64,000 nucleotides of DNA from CAIKZZ01 sp036742455 (GTDB taxonomy: Bacteria > Pseudomonadota > Gammaproteobacteria > Steroidobacterales > Steroidobacteraceae). The stretch is taken from positions 1-64,000 of the forward strand of contig DAINQU010000012.1 in assembly GCA_036742455.1 (NCBI GenBank), written 5' to 3'. Position numbers and translations under genes: made by a program. The notes under the pieces are model-generated. The model ran no database searches. It had not been told where the DNA came from and saw only the letters and a list, made by a program, of their open reading frames with translations. Position 1 is the first letter of the stretch, and every line of letters starts with the position of its first letter. Below are positions 58,769-64,000 of this stretch, in pieces.

Positions 58769-60973
58769 CTATTCTGGCCCGGCGTAGGCCTGAGCCGCGG
58801 AGTATCCCCGAATCGAACGCTCTAGGAAAGCGTCAGCTTTCTCTCCGACCGTCGAAAGTCCGTTTAGTTCCAGTTGGAGTGCAATGGAGGTGTCCCGGCT
58901 GCCCGTCCGGGTGGCGACGAAGTGCCGGGCGATGACCCGAACGCGAAAACAGCAGGATTTGAACTCAAATCCGCCTAACGACTCGATTCCGCCGTGATCA
59001 CGCAGCGAATAGACCTCTCGTCCGTAGATCCGCCAGCGATTCGAAATGGGCCATGCGATGGAACTTTCGACCTGTTCGAGCAGCCCTTGCCGGTACCGGT
59101 AGCCGAGATTCGCGACTTTGTCGGCTTCCGGCCGATACTGCAATCGGATCTCCGATAGCGCCGATTCTCCAACATGGGGGTTCCATTGTTCGCCTAATTG
59201 GACGTTGAAATGGCCTAAGGCGGCGATATTCACCTGGCCGATCAAGTCCGATGAAGCCGGGGAGGGTTCCACCGGTTCGTTCGGTAAACGGACGCGGGGC
59301 GGCGAAAAATAATAGATTTGGCCGAGCGTGGCGCTTACGAACTGGCGACCGGAGGCGGTATCGAGGAGCCGCGTGGTGGCTCCCAGCGCCAATTGATTGG
59401 CATCGGCGATTCGGTCGCCGCCAACGTACCGTTGCGAGTTAAAGAGTTGGATCAGATTGAAGTCCGGCAGGGCCGTATCAAAGAGAGGCTGATTGCTCTG
59501 GTCGCGGTAGGGCACGTACGTGTACAACACGCGCGGTTCGAGCGTTTGCACGCGGTCGCCCGTGTACCGTTCGAACGTCATACCCGCATCGAACGTGCCA
59601 ATGGGGGCCATCACGTGTGGGCTTGCGCTACCCGCCGGGGCATCCGATAGCGCATACCCGATGGATCGTAAGCCGATGCTGGGGAGCAAATACCAGCCGG
59701 GCTGTCGCCAGCTGTAACTGAGGGTAGGGTCAAGACCGTAGCGCAGGCCCTTCGCACCGGTATCGCGAAGGAATTCGACCGTTTCACCGGCTAATTCCAA
59801 CCCCCAGTTTTTGCCGAACAGCCAATTTCCGTCGACGAGCAATTGCGGTGCTCGCGCATACGGTCGATCAGACGGCAGGATGGTCTGGTCGATCGTTTGA
59901 AACTGTTCGACGAGTGCTGAAGCGCGCCAGTGGTCATCCAAATACGTGACGCGCGCGACCCGCTTGAGGTACTCGACGCTGGTTCCTTCCGGCCCTTGTC
60001 CAAAATCCTGGAAATAGTTGCTGTCGCTTGCGGCGGCAAGGTTGGTCTCGAATCGCAGCGAACTGTTGAAATCGGTCACATCGTCAAATCGCAGATAACT
60101 GCGATCGCGGTGTGCGCTTGCGTCGGACGGCAACCAATCGGCTTTGAATTCACCGCGAGACTGTTCGGTGAGGTAGCGAAATTCACCCGCGAGGGTGATG
60201 CCCCTTTTCATCATGACCCCTGGGGTCACTGTCGCATCGTAGTTGGGCGCCAAATTAAAGTAATACGGTGCGGAGAGTTCCAACCCATTCCGCGTGGACT
60301 GTCCGAAATTCGGGAATAGAAATCCCGATTTGCGCGACTCGCCGACCGGGAAGGAGACGACCGGCAAGTACATGAGCGGTACGCCCATGAATTCGACTCG
60401 GACGTCATGGCCGATACCCACCTGTGCCTGCTGATCGATATCGATCTCTCGAGCATTCAAGAGCCAATCGCGATATCCGGCCGGGCAGGCGGTGTACTCC
60501 ACATTGCGCAGCGTCAGCAGTCCATTAGCGGCCAGATCAATAGCGTCCGCACTTCCATGGGCAGATCGTGTCGGCAAATTGAACTGAGCGTGTTCGAAGC
60601 GACCGCCGCCGGCGGAGCTCCATTGGGCGGCTTCACCGGAAATCGCGACGGTGGGGTCGCTGTAATCCACGTTGCCGTGCGCATCGAACGACTGGTCGTT
60701 GGTGTTGTAGTGCGCGTCCCGCGCGAACAGCCTCCGGTCGCCCTGATGAATCTCCACAGGTCCTGACAGCGATGCCTCGCCCAACGCGTCGACCACCGCT
60801 CCGGCAGCCGTGATCTGGACGGGAAGGTTTGACACGTCGGCCCGCTGTCCCGGGGTTGCCGCGGCCACGGGGGGCATCGCACAGAGCGGCACGTCGGCCC
60901 AAGCAGCAGCGCCCAACAACGTGCTGAACGCCGCGCAGAGCCAGAAGAGCGGTGAGGTTGGGCGTCGGCGCAA
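58769..60973 (-). CDS. lptD: LPS-assembly protein LptD
   Basis: A 734-residue outer-membrane protein that inserts lipopolysaccharide into the outer leaflet. A signal peptide (to about residue 26) precedes an OstA-type periplasmic domain (RLFARDAHYNTNDQSFDAHGNVDYSD) and a beta-barrel from about 190. The SCCFRVR motif near the C-terminus supplies the disulfide pair. It appears to start at TTG 60973, since no in-frame ATG or GTG lies before the signal peptide. First gene of the lptD-surA-pdxA-rsmA-apaG-apaH unit, divergent from amgK. Confidence 0.95.
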   Translation of the reverse strand: MRRRPTSPLFWLCAAFSTLLGAAAWADVPLCAMPPVAAATPGQRADVSNLPVQITAAGAVVDALGEASLSGPVEIHQGDRRLFARDAHYNTNDQSFDAHGNVDYSDPTVAISGEAAQWSSAGGGRFEHAQFNLPTRSAHGSADAIDLAANGLLTLRNVEYTACPAGYRDWLLNAREIDIDQQAQVGIGHDVRVEFMGVPLMYLPVVSFPVGESRKSGFLFPNFGQSTRNGLELSAPYYFNLAPNYDATVTPGVMMKRGITLAGEFRYLTEQSRGEFKADWLPSDASAHRDRSYLRFDDVTDFNSSLRFETNLAAASDSNYFQDFGQGPEGTSVEYLKRVARVTYLDDHWRASALVEQFQTIDQTILPSDRPYARAPQLLVDGNWLFGKNWGLELAGETVEFLRDTGAKGLRYGLDPTLSYSWRQPGWYLLPSIGLRSIGYALSDAPAGSASPHVMAPIGTFDAGMTFERYTGDRVQTLEPRVLYTYVPYRDQSNQPLFDTALPDFNLIQLFNSQRYVGGDRIADANQLALGATTRLLDTASGRQFVSATLGQIYYFSPPRVRLPNEPVEPSPASSDLIGQVNIAALGHFNVQLGEQWNPHVGESALSEIRLQYRPEADKVANLGYRYRQGLLEQVESSIAWPISNRWRIYGREVYSLRDHGGIESLGGFEFKSCCFRVRVIARHFVATRTGSRDTSIALQLELNGLSTVGEKADAFLERSIRGYSAAQAYAGPE

Positions 60974-61041
60974 CGTAGGGCCTGAGTGGGACGCTCGGAA
61001 GAGCGCGGTGGATGTAAAGGTAGCAGTATAATCGGAGGGCC

Positions 61042-62082
61042 ATGCGTACCGACACCGAAACCCTAGAGGATCCTCGCCTTGCGGTACTCACCGCATGGCT
61101 TCACGACGAACTCAGACTGACCGTCGAGTCCGTTGTTCCCGCGTCGGCAGATGCCAGTTTTCGACGCTATTTCCGCGTGAAGTTGCCGGCGAACACGCTC
61201 ATCGCGATGGATGCCCCTCCGGATCGCGAGGATTCGGCGCCGTTCGTGCGTGTCGGCCGAGCGCTGGCAGCCATCGGTGTGCCGGTGCCGCAGATCCTAG
61301 AGACCGATCTCGAACGGGGCTTTTTGCTGTTATCCGATCTCGGGTCCACCCACCTGCTCGGCACGCTAAAGGCCGGCGCTGATCCGGACCGGGCGTATGC
61401 GCCCGCCGCGGCGGCCTTGTTGACGATGCAAGTCAGCGGAGGGGACGCTGCGAGGGAGTTACCGCCCTACGATGCGGCACTCTTGCGACGCGAGATGGAC
61501 CTCTTCCCGACATGGTTTCTCGACCGTCACCTCGGTGTGCCCGTGGATGCTGCAATCGAAGGGGTCTTGCAACGCGCGGCATCCCGCTTGGTTGAGAGTG
61601 CGGCGGAACAGGCGCAGGTATTTGTCCATCGGGACTACCACTCGCGCAATTTGATGTTGCCAGCGTCGGATACCGTCGGTGTGATCGACTTTCAGGACGC
61701 GGTGCGCGGGCCCATTACCTACGATTGGGTATCGCTTTACAAGGACTGCTACGTGGAATGGCCCCGCGCTCAGGTGGTGGCGTGGGTGGAGTCTGCGCGC
61801 GCGTCGTTGCAGACCCGTGGGCTTCCCGTCGGTGATCGCAGCGAGTTCCTCCGGGCCTTTGATTGGATGGGATTGCAGCGGCACTTGAAGGTCCTCGGGA
61901 TCTTTGCGCGGTTGTGGTACCGCGACGGTAAAGCGGGCTACTTGGCAGATCTGCCGCTCGTGCTGCGGTATGCCCTCGCAGTGACCGCGGAGTACGCCGA
62001 TTTGCAAGAGCTCAATGAGCTCCTGCGCTCCGTGGTAGTCCCACAATTTGCGGCGGCGCAGGCGCGAGTGGGTCTGGAGTGA
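61042..62082 (+). CDS. amgK: N-acetylmuramate/N-acetylglucosamine 1-kinase (AmgK-type)
   Basis: A 346-residue aminoglycoside-phosphotransferase-fold kinase. ASADASFRRYFRV near residue 40 binds ATP, and VFVHRDYHSRNLML plus VIDFQDAVRGP form the catalytic and metal loops. In Pseudomonas, AmgK and MurU recycle peptidoglycan sugars by a route bypassing de novo UDP-MurNAc synthesis, which affects fosfomycin sensitivity. It overlaps murU (GTGA). Confidence 0.93.
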   Translation: MRTDTETLEDPRLAVLTAWLHDELRLTVESVVPASADASFRRYFRVKLPANTLIAMDAPPDREDSAPFVRVGRALAAIGVPVPQILETDLERGFLLLSDLGSTHLLGTLKAGADPDRAYAPAAAALLTMQVSGGDAARELPPYDAALLRREMDLFPTWFLDRHLGVPVDAAIEGVLQRAASRLVESAAEQAQVFVHRDYHSRNLMLPASDTVGVIDFQDAVRGPITYDWVSLYKDCYVEWPRAQVVAWVESARASLQTRGLPVGDRSEFLRAFDWMGLQRHLKVLGIFARLWYRDGKAGYLADLPLVLRYALAVTAEYADLQELNELLRSVVVPQFAAAQARVGLE

Positions 62083-62744
62083 TCCCGCAGCGAGCGTTGG
62101 TGTTGGCGGCGGGGCGTGGCGAGCGGATGCGGCCGCTGACACTCCAAACGCCGAAGCCGCTGTTATCCGTGGGCGGAAAGCCGTTGATCGTGTGGCATCT
62201 GGAGCGCCTTGCGGCGTCTGGTGTCTACCACGTGGCGATCAATACATCGTGGCTGGCAGAGCAACTGCACGAGGCGCTCGGCGACGGTCACGCATTCGGG
62301 GTCCGCATTCATTGGTTTGACGAAGGCCCGGAGCCTTTGGAGACGGCGGGCGGCATCCGCAATGCGCTGCCGTTTTTTGATGGGCAGCCCTTCTTGGTCG
62401 TGAACGCGGACGTGTGGACGAACGTGCCTTGGCCGTCCGTTCCCTCGGCGGGCCGCTTGGCCAACCTCGTTCTGGTGCCAAATCCGCCGCAACATCCCCG
62501 CGGTGATTTTGGATTGGAATGTGGCGAGCTGCGCTACATCGGGGTGGAGCGCTACACCTTTAGCGGCGTCGCGGCCTACCACCCCGCGCTGTTCGCCTCG
62601 CTCGCCCCCGGTCGTCGCGCGCTACGGCCCGTACTGGACCGCGCCGCCCATGCCGGTCAGGCGGCCGCGGTGGTGAGTGATGAGGCGTGGGTCGATGTCG
62701 GGACGCCAGAGCGGCTCGCCGCGCTGGATGCTCGGTTGGCGTAG
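62079..62744 (+). CDS. murU: N-acetylmuramate 1-phosphate uridylyltransferase
   Basis: A 221-residue nucleotidyltransferase forming UDP-MurNAc from MurNAc-1-phosphate. ALVLAAGRGERMRPLT at the N-terminus binds nucleotide, and LLSVGGKPLIVWHLE and FLVVNADVWTN are typical. GTG start within the amgK stop. The pair recycles cell-wall sugars. Confidence 0.94.
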   Translation: MIPQRALVLAAGRGERMRPLTLQTPKPLLSVGGKPLIVWHLERLAASGVYHVAINTSWLAEQLHEALGDGHAFGVRIHWFDEGPEPLETAGGIRNALPFFDGQPFLVVNADVWTNVPWPSVPSAGRLANLVLVPNPPQHPRGDFGLECGELRYIGVERYTFSGVAAYHPALFASLAPGRRALRPVLDRAAHAGQAAAVVSDEAWVDVGTPERLAALDARLA

Positions 62745-62777
62745 ACTCGCTGTATCCGTCGTCCAGAGGGTCGGCCA

Positions 62778-63776
62778 TTGTCAGAGTTCAAGGGTATTCC
62801 GGTGGTGTCCGCCAAGAGCGGTGAAAAGTACGTGACGCCGCAGGGTTTCACGGCGATTCGCGACGGCATCAAGGCAGCCTCGTCGGCGGGCGAACCGCTC
62901 GTGGTGGGGCGTAAGCCGCCTTGGCTGCGTGCGCAAATGCCCTCCGGGGAGCGCTTCGATGCGGTGCGCACGATTGTCCGTGAGCATCGTCTGTCCACCG
63001 TGTGTGAGGAAGCAAAGTGTCCCAACATCGGTGAGTGTTGGAACGTCGGCACCGCCACGGTGATGCTCATGGGCGCCGTCTGTACGCGAGCGTGCCGTTT
63101 TTGCTCCGTTGACACTGGCAATCCGCGCGGATGGCTCGACCCGGAAGAACCCGCCAACGTGGCTCGGACGGTCGAGTTGATGGGCTTGCGTTACGTCGTC
63201 CTGACCTCGGTGAACCGCGACGATTTAGCCGACGGAGGCGCTGCGCATTTTGCGGATTGCGTGCGGGCGATCAAGGCTGTCAGTCCGGCGACGGCCGTTG
63301 AGGCGCTGACGCCGGATTTTCAGGGTGACTTTGCCGCCGTCCGTGCGGTCGTCGACAGTGGGTTGGAAGTTTTCGCCCAGAACGTCGAAACCGTCCGGCG
63401 GTTGACCCATCCGGTGCGCGACCCGCGTGCGGGGTACGATCGCACGTTGTCGGTGTTGTCCGAGGCCAAGCGCCATCGCGCGTCGGTGCTGGTCAAATCC
63501 AGCATCATGCTCGGATTGGGCGAAACGGACGCGGAGGTCGAGGAGTGTCTGCGTGATCTACGCGGTGCCTCGGTGGATATCGTGACGTTGGGGCAGTACC
63601 TGCGGCCCACGCCCAATCATCTCGAGGTGCAGCGCTATATCTCCCCCGACGAATTCCGCCAACTTCGAGAGTACGCTCTGGGCTTAGGTTTTCTCGAGTG
63701 CGTCGCGGGGCCGCTGGTCCGATCCAGTTATCGCGCCGAGCGGGCGTTGGAACGGAACAACGCCGGGCTGTCATGA
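62778..63776 (+). CDS. lipA: Lipoyl synthase
   Basis: A 332-residue radical-SAM enzyme inserting two sulfurs into octanoyl-protein to form lipoyl groups. Auxiliary cluster Cys76, 81, 87 (CEEAKCPNIGEC) and radical-SAM Cys102, 106, 109 (CTRACRFC) are present, with TVEALTPDFQGD-type and LGQYLRPTPNHL motifs. Starts at TTG 62778, eight bases after GAGGG. Overlaps lipB by ATGA. Supplies the lipoyl group for GcvH and ketoacid dehydrogenases. Confidence 0.97.
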   Translation: MSEFKGIPVVSAKSGEKYVTPQGFTAIRDGIKAASSAGEPLVVGRKPPWLRAQMPSGERFDAVRTIVREHRLSTVCEEAKCPNIGECWNVGTATVMLMGAVCTRACRFCSVDTGNPRGWLDPEEPANVARTVELMGLRYVVLTSVNRDDLADGGAAHFADCVRAIKAVSPATAVEALTPDFQGDFAAVRAVVDSGLEVFAQNVETVRRLTHPVRDPRAGYDRTLSVLSEAKRHRASVLVKSSIMLGLGETDAEVEECLRDLRGASVDIVTLGQYLRPTPNHLEVQRYISPDEFRQLREYALGLGFLECVAGPLVRSSYRAERALERNNAGLS

Positions 63777-64000
63777 CCCCCGTCGCTCGGTGGTTGGGGC
63801 GCGTTGAGTACGAGCCCACATGGCGCGCCATGCAACGCTTGACCGATACGCGGACGAGCGAAACCGCCGATGAGTTTTGGTTTCTTGAACATCCGCCCGT
63901 GTTTACCCTTGGACTCGCCGGGAACGACGCACATGTCTTGATGGCGGGCGATATTCCGGTCGTTCGTATAGACCGCGGCGGACAGGTGACCTACCACGGG
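63773..64000 (+). CDS. lipB: Octanoyltransferase, 3' end cut by window edge
   Basis: The first 76 residues of LipB, which transfers octanoyl from acyl carrier protein to lipoyl domains. LEHPPVFTLGLAG and the RGGQVTYHG start of the active-site loop are visible. The gene continues past position 64000. Overlaps lipA. A minor oddity is that lipA precedes lipB here; many genomes have lipB first. Confidence 0.93.
   Translation, partial: MTPVARWLGRVEYEPTWRAMQRLTDTRTSETADEFWFLEHPPVFTLGLAGNDAHVLMAGDIPVVRIDRGGQVTYHG

Noticed and set aside
61027..61032. TATAAT as a promoter -10 for amgK
   Set aside because: It ends only nine bases before the ATG and overlaps the space needed for the GGAGG ribosome site, so a start there would remove the ribosome site; probably chance.

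Overview
The window looks like the chromosome of an aerobic, GC-rich gammaproteobacterium. The blocks surA-pdxA-rsmA-apaG-apaH with lptD, the adjacent amgK-murU pair, and lgt-thyA are typical of that class. I see no rRNA, tRNA, CRISPR array, insertion sequence or prophage. Coding density is very high, with many ATGA-type overlaps. The glycine decarboxylase P-protein is split into two genes, and a complete bacterial-type kynurenine operon is present. I cannot name a genus from sequence alone.

Region 1 (1-24.7 kb) reads as one metabolic programme: choline to glycine betaine to dimethylglycine to sarcosine to glycine to C1 units. It holds choline dehydrogenase (betA), betaine aldehyde dehydrogenase (betB), a TetR-type regulator (betI) and a choline-type ABC ATPase. 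It also has a pyrrolysine-free MttB-family methyltransferase and a full corrinoid C1 module: corrinoid protein, methyl-H4folate:corrinoid methyltransferase, MetF-like and MetV-like proteins, and a [2Fe-2S] corrinoid reactivase. Two small proteins of obscure function (DUF1638 and the PF13769-type family) sit inside that module. Next to it lie a dimethylglycine-dehydrogenase-like enzyme, sarcosine oxidase beta subunit and a GbdR-like regulator. A tandem glycine riboswitch with an intrinsic terminator precedes gcvT-gcvH-gcvPA-gcvPB. The notable point is that the first betaine demethylation appears to be assigned to a cobalamin methyltransferase system, not to a Rieske monooxygenase or betaine-homocysteine methyltransferase, in an otherwise aerobic genome.

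Region 2 (24.7-40.9 kb) is mixed housekeeping and accessory genes: dgkA, a PfkB kinase, a large periplasmic protease resembling eukaryotic Nma111, Sua5, a PLP decarboxylase, a lipoprotein cytochrome c, a HIT protein, a DUF255 thioredoxin-like protein, an RlmI-type methyltransferase, YdcF-type, lgt and thyA. It also contains a SET-domain methyltransferase with a histone-H1-like Lys/Ala tail, and a 2-oxoglutarate oxygenase.

Region 3 (39.5-49.8 kb) carries a MocR regulator divergent from an omega-amino-acid aminotransferase and a CoA-acylating semialdehyde dehydrogenase (beta-alanine type catabolism). Then come panB-panC, an atypical aldehyde dehydrogenase overlapping a PuuB-like amine oxidase, coaX and folA.

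Region 4 (49.7-64 kb) carries the kynurenine operon (haao-kynB-kynU-kmo), an unknown exported protein, the apaH-apaG-rsmA-pdxA-surA-lptD block, amgK-murU, and lipA-lipB (lipB cut by the window edge). Lipoate synthesis supports the lipoylated GcvH of region 1.
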